A stretch of DNA of 64,000 nt from Siphonodentalium dalli (taxonomy: Eukaryota; Mollusca; Scaphopoda; Gadilida; Siphonodentaliidae). A model generated the notes under the pieces. That model searched no databases. It saw only the letters and a list, made by a program, of their open reading frames with translations, and was not told the origin of the DNA. The DNA lies in contig CP136061.1 of NCBI GenBank assembly GCA_032622095.1, forward strand, positions 54,199,762 through 54,263,761, in the 5' to 3' direction. The position numbers were made by a program, and so were the translations under genes. Shown here piece after piece: positions 56,801 through 64,000 of this stretch; the stretch's first letter is position 1, and each line of letters opens with the position of its first letter.

Positions 56801-59800
56801 GTGTGTTTTGTTTGTTTATATCTCGCATATAACCATGTCGTCGGTGGGCTTCTAAAAGTTTGTATACAAGTGAAATCAAATTGTTCAGTAGATACAAAAC
56901 ACTGTTTATCTCTGGAACTAGAATTGGTATCTGCCAATAACTTTGCACATTAACACTTTATATCACAGTTGTTTATAATAGATACACTTTCATATTCAAT
57001 AATTTTCTAGTTGATCTAGAAAAAAAGTTTATTCTAGAAGTAAAAAGTAGAAATCTTGTCATTACGACATTTAAGTTTTGACGATTTCGGCGGCTTTGTT
57101 TAATAGTCTTTGTCACTCAGGATAAGGACGATACGCCCTCCGGCCATTCTTCTTCAAAACAATCGAATCAGAATTTTCCTATCAGGAACTGTTTCGAAAA
57201 TAAAAATAAAAACTTTCAGAATTAAAGAAAAGTTTTCGCGGGGAACCGAGATACAACATTTTAGAAAACAAATTTCTCTGAAAAACTTTTAAAAAATGGC
57301 ATTTATACTTGAAATATTGACAAGTTATCTTGTGAACTGACGTAATCGAACCCATAGATTAAATGCAATAAAAAGTTTTGATAAAAAATGGCAGATACAA
57401 CCTATTACTGCTATTCTCAAAGTAATTGACCAGAAAAACGGGGTGATACCCCGGTCATGACCGCGGTGATACCGGTAATAAACGGTAACGGTATCGAGAT
57501 GGTCACGGCGGTGGAGTTACGGTATTGGGCGATAATGATACCGCAGTCTTTTAGCCGGCACCGCATTAATTTTTTTTTGAATACCGCGGTCTTCTAGCGG
57601 GCACTGCATTAATTTTTTTGAATACCACGGTGATTTTCATGGAACTCTTTGAGGGGAGGTATTTACTCCCACATACTTGTTCGCATTAACAAGCGGTATC
57701 AGTACCGCGGTATTGGAGGATACCGTGGTATAGTACCGCGGTATTAACGGGGTGACACCACGTTATTGGTGGTCAATTACTCTAAGTATAGCGGTAGAAG
57801 CCCACCAACTGTGTGTCAAAGAAGCCCACCAACGATGTGTCAAATACACAGGCTACAGGCATCTGGCCACTGATATCTATTTTTAATTGCCTTACTAGTA
57901 ATTTCTATTTGTCTACCTTCAGAAATGATCCCATTAAATTTAGAGCGGATCTTTTGAACATCGCCAGGACCACACTGAGCTCCAAGATTCTCACCCAGTT
58001 CAAGGACTACTTCTCTAACTTAGCAGTGGATGCTGTTTTAAGATTAAAGGTAGGGATTTCTATTGATATGTAGCAAGGACCTATTGTCCTAATCAGTGTT
58101 CATATATATATATACAACTAGCTGATGTGCCCAACTTCATCCGGGCTATTTAGGGATTTTGAACAATACTGAGCAAACAAAGTTGAAAAGTGTTAGGAGA
58201 AAGAAAAAAACTATTGCTTAATCGGTCCAGAAACATGCCTATATGAGTGAGGTCAAGGTCAAGGACACGGTTGCCCATGAAATTAGACCTGCCCATATTG
58301 TTCCCGGGATCAAAGTACTCTCGGGCTCCAAATAAACGTGCATGCACGTTTATTATTTCAGGAGGAAAATTCCCCCCTGTACACTGCTTATTTGGGTCTG
58401 CACGTTTATTTATTTTTCAGTTAAATAATTTGTACCAAAAGTGAACTGTCAAATTCATCAACAAAGTGAAAGTTATACCACCGTAAAACATGTTTTCACT
58501 TCAAATTTAGGTAAACAGTTTGACAGTTATTATAGGCAATACGTCACTCGCTTCAAGCTTGAGAGGAATTCCCAAAAATGAAAATAGCAGGGTGAGCCAG
58601 GTGTTTACCTCCCCACATTCATTTGAAAGTGGTCGCATCCGACTAGTAAGCCGAGTATCCATTACTTTCGCGCACGTGATTGTTAGGATTATCTCATTAT
58701 CAGGGGGACGCACCATGTTCTTCCAGAATACACATTTCCCCTCCCCGCACAGCCCCGCATGCCTTTAAAAGTGGACCCATCGGTTTCCGATTAAGCCGTG
58801 TATCCATGACGTTTGCGCACGTTTTCATCAGGATTTTCTCATTATTAGGGGGACGCACCACATGCTTACCGGAATTTTTTACTGTGGCAGTGTGGGGCTC
58901 CATTTAGGCACCAGATATTTTCGTTTTAATGATCTCAATAAAACACTCAATACTGCCATAATCCAACAATTTTATGAGAGGTTTATAAAATATTTGGATC
59001 ATTGAAAGTGTATAGTTGGGAATCTTAGTCTATAATTAAAAATGGAAGTAGAATAAAATATCGGGGCCTCTTTACGCACTGTCTTTAGGGAATTTCTGTA
59101 AAAATTGTTGTTGTTTCCCCGTGAGAATTTAAACATGGCGGACACTTTTTGTCAAAAAAAAAATAAAATATAATCTTGCGGAGAAGAAAAAGCTTGCCGA
59201 GTTATGTATAAAATATAAAAATTTCACGTCCTCACTGTTAACTTTATAAACATTTGCTGGAAATCCCCCCCCTGCACTATTATTTGGGTCTGCACGTTTA
59301 TTAATTTTCAATGAAAGTTCCCCCCTGCACAATTATTTGGGTCTGCACGTTTATTTGGAGCCCGAGAGTAGGCCTACATACCAAATTTGAGTCGGATTGG
59401 TCAAGCAGTTTTCGAGTCTATAACACACATACCGGTACATACATACACACATACAGACAGAAGTTCCAAAATAACTAATAGATTAGGTTATATATATATG
59501 TATGCAGAAAAATAAAAGTAGTTTTTACAACATATTGGGTCTCATTACTTTATCAATGGTACAGTGCAATGTACCACATAATCATAGGCTTTAAACAATT
59601 TATTTTATGTTAATTTTTGTTACACAACTTAATTTGTTTTGCACAACTTACATTCAATTGTTAAGAAAATTAGAGGAGGTGAATCATGTTGCCCAAACAG
59701 CGACATACATCTTCCCTAGAAACTCTGCATGTCTGGGTTGTCTATCGTTTGAATATGCACCACCAGAAACATGGTTCCCAGCTTTTTCATCATCCCATTC

Positions 59801-60637
59801 AATTGTCTAATAAAAAAAAAACATGCATGTGATTACTACGGAATTAGTAGCATAAGATGTTTATGACGCATATTCAAATTAATGGAGTAATGATAAATTT
59901 GTATATCTTTTCAGGGTAGTGGAAATTTGGATGCCATACAGATTATAAAGAAGCTTGGAGGCAAACTACAGGATTCTTATCTTGATGAAGGTTTGCTTTG
60001 TTTTAAACTTGACTTGATATTCATAGTTGGTTGCATGTACCCAGTGACCACAGGCCCCATCCCACAGTCCATAGCGAACAACCTGAGGTCATTGTGATGT
60101 GTCAGTCAATAATCTTCCATTGAATTCTTTAAACACTGGACTAATGTTGGTGCTATGCTTCCTTGTGTGATTTTGGGTTCAAATTTCTCCAAATAGAAGG
60201 GCCCCTTGGTCAATGGGCAGATCACTCCATAAAAAGAGAAAACTTTGAATAACTTTCTTTCCAAATCGAGTTGTGGGGGGACATTTATACCACCACTGGA
60301 TCTTGGCATAAAGTCTGTTATAGAAAGATATATACACGGGGCTTCAACGTAAAACAGCATTATCCCAACCGATTATACTTGCTGGTTTACTTCGAAGGAA
60401 ACTTGGACTATTTGTGGACAATATGGGAAATTTCTTAAGTTTCTCTAGTTTGAAATAGGAAGTCTTGGAAATTTATGTTTAAAGTGGGTAATATATTATA
60501 ACTAATTCATAATGAAGTTATTGTTTATCTTTGTAGGATTTCTCTTGAATAAGAAGATTGGGATTAATCAGCCTAAAAGAATAGAGAAAGCAAAGATTCT
60601 TGTGGCAAACACACCTATGGATGCTGATAAAATCAAG
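41831..60637 (+). CDS. CCT2: T-complex protein 1 subunit beta (CCT2), first eight coding exons; 3' part outside the window
   Basis: CCT2 is one of eight paralogous subunits of the cytosolic chaperonin CCT/TRiC, which folds actin, tubulin and other proteins using ATP inside a double-ring cage. Eight exons join in frame over GT-AG introns to 247 residues, about 46% of the roughly 535-residue family length. Landmarks in order: [25 protein letters not shown] (nucleotide-binding loop), [43 protein letters not shown] (catalytic Asp region), [52 protein letters not shown] and [12 protein letters not shown]. These cover the equatorial, intermediate and the start of the apical domains, and match beta rather than the other subunits. 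All exons are intact with no stops or frameshifts. Introns run from 0.5 to 7 kb. The next exon, expected to resume near the FGSRVRVDS motif, was not found before 64000. Confidence 0.95.
41966..42166. mobile_element. TA-flanked hairpin MITE, second copy
   Basis: CAGTAATGCTC and inverse GGCATTACTG, TA on both sides, same arms as 19216-19435 but with a shorter centre. In a CCT2 intron, 66 bp after the first coding exon. Confidence 0.88.
42245..42325. mobile_element. Fragment of the two-hairpin MITE
   Basis: 'tttcatgacgggagct', 'gcagcattaaagatcct' and 'gcattctcttatatatgcga' match its right half in inverse. A similar shorter fragment is at 54278-54320. Confidence 0.7.
42691..42841. mobile_element. 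151-bp foldback element (unrelated to the caagcc family)
   Basis: 'acaacaagtccccagtttct' pairs with 'aaactggggacgagttgt', and 'aatttacaaaa' with 'ttttgtaaatt'. Centre 'gaccaagcctttgttcagac'. Confidence 0.8.
42853..43205. mobile_element. GC-rich inverted-repeat element with recurring CCGCGGTGTA
   Basis: Ends tggacaaaacaagtgtcca and tggacacttgatttgtcca. Inside, 'ccgcggtgta' or variants ('ccatggtgta', 'gtacttg..gttcggcc') recur about ten times on both strands. Its GC content is far above the intron around it. Confidence 0.8.
43616..44077 (+). CDS. Open frame of about 153 codons, probably transposon-derived coiled-coil fragment
   Basis: Open from 43616 (in-frame stop at 43613) to the stop at 44075-44077; the first ATG-like start is uncertain. 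The protein is polar, rich in Glu, Lys, Leu, Gln and Arg, with [17 protein letters not shown] at the start and [27 protein letters not shown] later, typical of a coiled coil. It lies in a CCT2 intron and is followed by AT-rich DNA with more broken open stretches. I do not recognise it firmly; a fragment of an N-terminal coiled-coil of a retroelement (for example Penelope-like) is one possibility. It is unlikely to be a CCT2 exon, since CCT beta has no such insert. Confidence 0.35.
   Translation: MVKLEQHIEFLNRCLTERLIPYLLVNRFVSNELISAHSSHTHTQRQKETLLEASLNIIQINKELTQSRLDHNKLEFIAKSTELNASFSLTERNEAEEAIDTLLTRLNLELRQRNMVRLEYLKKEKVKDPYMYFISVTEIRLKKIPYHANALYM
44791..44856 (+). CDS. CCT2: CCT2 coding exon 2 (22 codons)
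   Basis: Acceptor ctttcag|TCATCA, donor GGAATG|gtaagt, phase 0 at both ends. Encodes [16 protein letters not shown] then LGPKGM, the conserved equatorial-domain nucleotide-binding loop of group II chaperonins. Confidence 0.95.
45671..46102. mobile_element. TTAAAGGCC MITE in CCT2 intron 2 (432 bp)
   Basis: Ends ttaaagacccacttaattt and the inverse aaattaaatgggcctttaa. About 80% similar along its length to 47601-48021 ('aggaagctccaaaacattg', 'tgtttattctgcttaagttt', 'aaactgtatatcaaggcact'). Confidence 0.88.
46433..46956. mobile_element. CAGTCCTTCCC inverted-repeat element with a nested element
   Basis: Ends cagtccttccca and its inverse tgggaaggactg; subterminal 'gggagcaaa..tgctctcgc' at both ends. 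The nested element 46554-46734 interrupts it. Confidence 0.8.
46554..46734. mobile_element. Nested inverted-repeat element (about 180 bp)
   Basis: Ends tactctcaggtgcctaataa and its exact-looking inverse ttattaggcacctgagagta. Arms continue with 'cagcacgattatta'. Confidence 0.85.
46991..47036 (+). pseudogene. Partial exon-3-like duplicate in CCT2 intron 2
   Basis: 'gcaagatattatagtgcaat' then 'gggggaaaaatgagtcgctc' parallels the start of exon 3 at 47107-47148, about 36 matching bases with four mismatches and two small gaps. A further related stretch lies near 46333-46396. It is not flanked by a good acceptor and breaks the frame. Confidence 0.5.
47106..47217 (+). CDS. CCT2: CCT2 coding exon 3
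   Basis: Acceptor cttcacag|GACAAG, donor GTCG|gtgagt; 37 codons plus one base. Encodes [27 protein letters not shown] and [14 protein letters not shown] is a chaperonin hallmark. An imperfect copy of the first ~40 nt of this exon lies about 115 bp upstream in intron 2. Confidence 0.95.
47218..48148 (+). other. CCT2 intron 3 (0.9 kb)
   Basis: About half of it is a 421-bp MITE (47601-48021) homologous to the one in intron 2. The rest shows nothing recognisable. Confidence 0.7.
47601..48021. mobile_element. TTAAAGGCC MITE in CCT2 intron 3 (421 bp)
   Basis: Same orientation and order as 45671-46102, with small indels. The two direct copies flank exon 3. Confidence 0.88.
48149..48225 (+). CDS. 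CCT2: CCT2 coding exon 4
   Basis: Acceptor attccag|ACATATC, donor AGG|gtaagt. Together with the base from exon 3 it encodes [19 protein letters not shown] then LAAELLR, containing the GDGTT motif around the catalytic aspartate needed for ATP hydrolysis. Confidence 0.95.
48491..48600. mobile_element. TA-flanked hairpin MITE, half copy
   Basis: 'cagtaatgctctaaataatc' through 'tcggaaatatggct' matches the left arm of 19216-19435; the right arm is missing. Confidence 0.8.
49567..49827 (+). CDS. Unrecognised ORF of 86 residues within the same element
   Basis: ATG 49567 to a stop at 49827. It has mixed, moderately basic composition with a short motif [16 protein letters not shown] near the start and no recognised domain. 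It precedes the 93-residue frame by about 80 bp. Coding status is uncertain; the high CpG content contrasts with the flanking intron. Confidence 0.25.
   Translation: MVISPSILRRALARADLKTSELLNAHADNFKCARRNLQSVNEILINRTSMVKHRQDYSLCIFLSSDGVDYNMTTKIKAAAGVFLTQ
49909..50190 (+). CDS. Unrecognised ORF of 93 residues within an inverted-repeat element
   Basis: From ATG 49909 to a stop at 50188-50190. The composition looks protein-like: YYCHRLGF and [18 protein letters not shown] near the start, a basic SKRKR, then an acidic Ser/Asp-rich tail ([19 protein letters not shown]). The frame is open upstream to 49882 without an ATG. I do not recognise the family. It could be a decayed exon of the element's own protein, a captured host exon, or chance. 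Its position inside inverted arms in a CCT2 intron argues against a CCT2 exon. Confidence 0.3.
   Translation: MFDEYYCHRLGFKFNYISRLYIEATISRLGESEKWTLKPPKYRLSKRKRAPVDSSDNGASDCVNDSTSEFEVLSGSSLMSMRTQTRKWTHYHD
51670..52588. mobile_element. hAT-type element with perfect 8-bp target duplication (919 bp)
   Basis: Ends TAGTGTTGAAACGATTA and inverse TAATCGTTTCAACACTA, a typical hAT terminus. Flanked by ATATAAAC on both sides (51662-51669 and 52589-52596). Subterminal 'gactagtcga' repeats at both ends. It lacks a transposase. In CCT2 intron 4. Confidence 0.95.
53140..53550 (+). repeat. Degenerate two-unit repeat with (TGTC)n
   Basis: A tgtctgtctgtc run at 53197-53228, then 'ataactcaaacattttctat' and 'cccaaaatacagatcgagtt' each twice about 140 bp apart, ending 'gttatgacccttttt'. 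Confidence 0.75.
54430..54880 (+). repeat. Old degenerate repeat, about three units
   Basis: 'atgaaatttggtgtggatgt' (54563-) and 'atgaaatatggtatggatgt' (54695-) recur with surrounding 'gcagata..tctc' phrases. Decayed and non-coding. Confidence 0.55.
54970..55120. mobile_element. 151-bp foldback element, second copy, perfect 8-bp target duplication
   Basis: Same length and ends as 17426-17576, with few differences, flanked by AGAACCAA (54962-54969 and 55121-55128). It lies in CCT2 intron 4, 143 bp before exon 5, so its hairpin is transcribed in the pre-mRNA. Confidence 0.93.
55264..55376 (+). CDS. CCT2: CCT2 coding exon 5
   Basis: Acceptor cttgtccag|GAATCG, donor AATGG|gtatgt; 37 codons plus two bases. 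Encodes [20 protein letters not shown] then [27 protein letters not shown] is diagnostic of the beta subunit. It follows a 7-kb intron loaded with mobile elements. Confidence 0.95.
55441..55528 (+). repeat. tRNA-like sequence, probable SINE head or tRNA pseudogene
   Basis: 'tggtccagcggttagg' resembles a tRNA D-arm/A box and 'gttagaatcctgc' a B box with a substitution. The ends ggcgtcg and tgctgcc pair partly as an acceptor stem. No convincing anticodon arm, so not called as a tRNA gene. Confidence 0.35.
55621..55738. mobile_element. Decayed copy of the 151-bp foldback
   Basis: 'ccccagagggtgaattt' and the inverse 'aaattcaccctctgggg' with 'cctcattctgca' match the arms; the outer ends are lost. 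Another fragment is at 55940-55970. Confidence 0.8.
55970..56470 (+). repeat. Degenerate ~180-bp repeat with 'atggccactggcagccatct'
   Basis: 'tccgatcgtcactaa', 'gatgggagt', 'ttccgaa' and 'tggccac..gcagccatcttg' recur near 56050-56150, 56190-56300 and 56350-56460. Same family as 63680-64000. Confidence 0.7.
57406..57796. mobile_element. GC-rich inverted-repeat element with 'taccgcggta' repeats
   Basis: Ends 'gctattctcaaagtaattga' and the inverse of 'tcaattactctaagtatagc'. The interior is full of 'ataccgcggt' variants. Similar in style to 42853-43205 but with different ends. Confidence 0.75.
57923..58049 (+). CDS. CCT2: CCT2 coding exon 6
   Basis: Acceptor ctaccttcag|AAATGAT, donor AAAG|gtaggg. 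After the split Gly it encodes [20 protein letters not shown] then [20 protein letters not shown] and LK, matching the equatorial-to-intermediate region of CCT beta. Confidence 0.95.
58050..59914 (+). other. CCT2 intron 6 (1.9 kb)
   Basis: An inverted repeat with arms near 58313-58345 and 59343-59370 ('tgcacgtttatttgg') brackets about 1 kb. Inside is a two-unit degenerate tandem repeat (about 58600-58890) with the phrase 'agggggacgcacca' in each unit. 59400-59900 holds nothing recognisable apart from (acat) runs. Confidence 0.6.
58313..59370. mobile_element. About 1-kb stretch between inverted 'cgggctccaaataaacgtgc' arms
   Basis: Left arm 58318-58345 and right arm 59343-59370 are exact inverses over about 28 bp. 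The right side also repeats 'atttgggtctgcacgtttat' twice, and once more at 58388-58410. Non-coding. Confidence 0.6.
59915..59990 (+). CDS. CCT2: CCT2 coding exon 7
   Basis: Acceptor cttttcag|GGTAGT, donor GAAG|gtttgc; 25 codons plus one base. Encodes [16 protein letters not shown] then KLQDSYLDE, a stretch highly conserved among CCT beta proteins. Confidence 0.95.
60537..60637 (+). CDS. CCT2: CCT2 coding exon 8
   Basis: Acceptor tttgtag|GATTTC, donor AAG|gtaatt, leaving in phase 0. Encodes [20 protein letters not shown] then [14 protein letters not shown], where the apical domain begins. This is the last exon visible; the gene continues past 64000. Confidence 0.95.
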
Positions 60638-61248
60638 GTAATTATTATCTTGGCAAACACGCTAACATAAATACCTTCGATTTAATTATTAGCTCAACTT
60701 GACTTAAGTTGAAGGGATATGGCTTGTCTGACCCTACAATTTATAAATATGTAATTTGGGGTTAGGGGTATAAAAACATACCTACGCAGCATATTTCTGG
60801 CTTAATTTTCTGTGTTTATAGAATTTCTAATGTTCAGTGCTTATAGAATTACTAAGAATTTATAGAATAAACTTTATAAAAAAAAATTTAAGCCTAAATT
60901 TATAGAATTAAATTGTTTAAAGCATCAGTTATTTTTATTATATTATAATATAAATTACTAACTTACATATATATATATATGAATTAAACATAGTTAAAAC
61001 TATAAATTCATTAATCATTTATTGATATGTGTGTTATTTTAATATTAATTAAAATGTGTTATAATTCATATATATATAACATATCAATTGAAATTATTAG
61101 TAATTCTATAAATTCTCAGAAATTATTATTAATTCTATAAACACAGAAGATTAACTGAGACTTTAAACAATTCTATTCTATAAATTATATTTATAACACA
61201 TATATTTATAACACATAAATATAATTTAATTTGTTCAATCATCTGCTA

Positions 61249-61410
61249 CAATTGAGCGTAGTTCAGACGATTTTTTCTATGGAGTTGTTTGGTCGATTTG
61301 CTTCAGGTTTTCGGCAATGTTAGTAGAATGCTACATTCCCCCAGTTGGTGTAGCGCCCGATTACTAACTTATAAGTTTCACGCACCAGAACAAGTACATA
61401 ATATGTCTTT
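61249..61410. mobile_element. Solo arm related to the left arm of 9566-10480
   Basis: Matches 9765-9930 ('gttagtagaatgctacattc', 'aatatgtctttcaa'); truncated. In the last visible CCT2 intron. Confidence 0.75.
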
Positions 61411-61490
61411 CAACATAGTTGTTAACTTTTGTCATGGCCTTTATTGTTGGGGACTTGTATCCATTGTCCATAAGTTAATGTCAACAAGCG

Positions 61491-61743
61491 TTAACTCTTC
61501 CATGACTGAAGCTTCCTGACTTTTTTGCGATAACCCTGTGCCAATGCATTTACTTATATATGGGACCCTCGCATATATAAGAGAATACATTGGCCTAACA
61601 ATATTTACGTTGACCTTGTGAGCCAGTGCATTCTCTTTAATATATATGAGAAGCTCCCTATGGGAGACTCGAATATATAAGAGGATGCACAGGTATAGGA
61701 TCTTTAATGCTGCACCCGTGCACCTCTTGTCATGAAAGGGTTA
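61491..61743. mobile_element. TTAACTCTTT two-hairpin MITE, full length (253 bp)
   Basis: Ends ttaactcttccatgac and gtcatgaaagggtta. Two internal palindromes built on 'tgcattctcttatatat'. Best-preserved copy of this family in the window. Confidence 0.85.
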
Positions 61744-62210
61744 TGAGAACCTAATCTTGCAAAAAAAACTTTATTTTTAATAATAACTTTTCCTATGAAT
61801 TTATTTTCTCGCAATTGGGCAAATTTGAAGGGCCGATTAACATCTAGATGTCAGCCACACATTTGTTCAATCATCTGTTAAAATTGTGACCGCCAGACCT
61901 CCTTTGGCACACCCTACAGAATTTATATAGCTTTCAAACTTAACACAGTTAATCACATATCTTTGGCATGTGAGCTGGTCATTTATAGCTATTAAAAACA
62001 AAAATATTTTTGACACTGCATGTTTTGCTCCTAGGTTGTCTTTAGTAAACCAGAAAAACTGTAAGTTAGTATTGTGATATAGTACACACTCATTGGTTAA
62101 TAGTTAAAGTTGATTCTCTTCAGTATAAAAATTGATATACTTTTTCAATAAAATAGAGCAATGCTTGAACTCAAGGTCTTCGCAGTGGATACATGTGAAA
62201 AACCATAATA

Positions 62211-63630
62211 CAGTGAAACCTGCTTTGAGCGACCACTGCCAAGAGCGACCACCTCGCTTTAACGACCGCATTGGCTTTGTACGGACTGGTTTTACTATAT
62301 AAATGACCTGCCGTGAGCGACCACCTGTCATACGCGACCAGCAGGCGGTGAATTGTGGCAAAAATGACAAAATTTACCCGTTATGAACGACCACCAGACA
62401 TGAAAAATATTTCTTTAACCAGTGCTTTTCCGACATTAACACCCATTGTGAGCCCCAGATGCTTCAGCAGGATGCATTTCTTTGATTAAAATTATTTGCA
62501 ATCAGTTGCTTCATCAGAGACAATGATTTGGGGATTCCCCACTGGGACATGTGACTAAGCGGAATTCCCAGCAGGGGATATAACATTGGTTAATTTTAAT
62601 CCAAAAGTAGTATTTGGGAACGTGGATTATAAAAACTTCCATCACTCTTATTATTTTTGACATGAATGTTGACGATGTGTTTGACCTAACTAATAATATA
62701 TGATGAAATACAAAAAAGATCCTATATTCCATAGTAGCATAAAATTGAGACTGCTTGGCTGTACTGTTGTTTTAGCGATAGGCCTATCATTAATCCAGTT
62801 GCTGTCTAATTGTGGCGAAGCATGAAAACGCTTAGGGCAAAGTGCCAAACTTACTCAACGCGGGGATTTAATGTCTGCACCCCAAGCGTACAGCATAAAG
62901 GAACCTTTGTTTAATAAATACAAGAGTTTGCGTCCTCCCGCTATGTCTCATTGAAAGAACCATCAACAAGCTGACAATGGGCATGCTTTCCAAGTTTTTA
63001 TAATGCTCATTCCCGGGCTTCATATTAAATTAAAATCATTCCATGTTACATCATCAAGTACTAGTAGAAGTTTGCAGACAATACGCAATGAACTATGTCG
63101 CAACAATTGAAATATCAAAGAGATATTCCATAGTAATGAATGGAGGTCAATCATGCACGTGTCCAGAATCATTACAGGTCACGGGTCAAGGACACCCACT
63201 GTTTATGAAATAAAGACATTGAGTGACGACTGATGTACGTTTATTCCCTTCAAGTTATCATGTTGGGAGTTGATTTGCGTCCTGTCAATTTGTCTTGTTC
63301 TTCCTTCTGTCATGACTCACGTGTCCGATGTGTTCTCTGATCGGCTGTTCTACTGCATTATTTAACATGCATTTACTTGTATAAATCTCTTTTTTTGTTG
63401 CTTACTAATATTAATTTAAAGTATACTTAATTAAAAACAAGATTAAACATATAATCACAATCATTTTCAACCAGTTTGTGTCTAAAAATAATTCACTTGC
63501 TCAGACATCTAACACTGATGATAGATGTCAGTTCAGTCGAAATTGGAACAAACCTGTCGTCGGCGACCACCTGTCATTAACGACCATTTTGTGTTGGCAA
63601 AATGGGTTGGTCTCATTACAGATTTCACTG
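62211..63630. mobile_element. CAGTGAAACC-ended DNA transposon remnant (1.4 kb)
   Basis: Left end cagtgaaacctgctttgagc; right end acagatttcactg. Subterminal 'gcgaccacctgtcat' on both sides (62309-62333 and 63563-63580). Ends of this type are found in pogo/Tc1-like elements, so that class is a reasonable guess. No transposase remains. Confidence 0.6.
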
Positions 63631-63679
63631 AACTCTGTAAAATCATCATTAATACCAAGAAGAACGTGAACACATAGTT

Positions 63680-64000
63680 CTTAGCTCAACTTAACAAAGT
63701 CAAGTTTGAGCTATTGCCATGGGTTAGTGTCCGTTGTCTCTCAACAAATTCCTTCAGCGCCCTCTGCAGGCCACATCCCTCATCTGATCGTCTTTAATTT
63801 CATATGGATCTTTGGATTGACCTTGGAGCCAACATATTTTTCCGAAATTCATTAATAATCATGACCGCCAGCAGCCCATACTTTTATTTTGTATTATTTT
63901 TTGAAAATGTGCAGTCATGTTTAGGATCACATCCAGATGGGAGCTGTTGAATTTGAATGATTTTCAATTAAAAACATGGCCGCCTGCAGCCATCTTGGAT
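63680..64000 (+). repeat. Degenerate repeat continuing past the window
   Basis: Starts 'tagctcaacttaacaaagtc' and includes 'cctcatctgatcg', 'ttccgaaattcatta' and 'catggccgcctgcagccatc'. Same family as 55970-56470. Confidence 0.65.

Larger units (their letters stand above)
55377..57922 (+). other. CCT2 intron 5 (2.5 kb)
   Basis: Holds a tRNA-like sequence (55441-55528), a decayed foldback copy (55621-55738), a degenerate repeat (55970-56470) and a GC-rich inverted-repeat element (57406-57796). 56480-57400 has nothing recognisable. Confidence 0.65.
60638..64000 (+). other. CCT2 intron 8, incomplete at the window end
   Basis: Starts gtaatt. Contains a very AT-rich stretch with repeated 'tatagaatta' (60810-61230), an element arm (61249-61410), a MITE with two hairpins (61491-61743), a CAGTGAAACC-ended element (62211-63630) and a degenerate repeat (63680-64000). 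No further CCT2 exon is visible. Confidence 0.7.

Noticed and set aside
62035-62062. Possible next CCT2 exon after 'tgctcctag'
   Set aside because: It has acceptor- and donor-like ends but encodes VVFSKPEK-like residues, not the expected continuation of CCT beta, and breaks the frame.

Overview
This is animal nuclear DNA from an invertebrate. It is AT-rich, its genes are split by GT-AG introns, and it is crowded with short inverted-repeat transposons (MITE-like and foldback elements), minisatellites and decayed repeats. The density of hairpin elements and of old repeats around phrases like 'gccataactc' suggests a marine lophotrochozoan, a mollusc (perhaps a bivalve) most plausibly. That placement is inference and no species is claimed.

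Two protein-coding genes can be supported, both on the + strand. The first (7686-19206, four exons, all introns phase 1) encodes a secreted protein: signal peptide, PAN/apple-like cysteine module, Thr/Ser-rich mucin-like stalk, and a C-type lectin domain split over two exons. Its third exon carries a 35-bp segment of its own coding sequence repeated 17 times. One copy would leave a 195-nt in-frame exon and a 302-residue protein; as written, a TAA appears at the start of the second copy (16768-16770).

The second gene is the 5' part of CCT2, the beta subunit of the cytosolic chaperonin CCT/TRiC. Eight coding exons between 41831 and 60637 join in frame to 247 residues; the remaining exons lie beyond the window. 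Its introns are large and full of mobile DNA.

Region by region: 1-7.6 kb is intergenic, with a 2.2-kb foldback element, MITEs and a 32-bp minisatellite. 7.7-19.2 kb is the lectin gene with element-filled introns. 19.2-41.8 kb is intergenic, with a 3.6-kb long-inverted-repeat element holding a degenerate ~190-bp array (23.0-26.6 kb), a 568-bp hairpin, two hAT-type elements and a 2.3-kb element with a recurring motif. 41.8-64 kb is CCT2, with a third hAT-type element (perfect 8-bp duplication), two homologous MITEs in adjacent introns, a near-duplicate of the start of exon 3, and a 1.9-kb inverted-repeat element holding unrecognised ORFs.

No functional relationship between the two genes is suggested. 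The most notable signal is the coding-exon minisatellite; after it come the transposons whose target-site duplications can be read directly. No tRNA, rRNA or CRISPR locus was found; one tRNA-like sequence looks like a SINE head.
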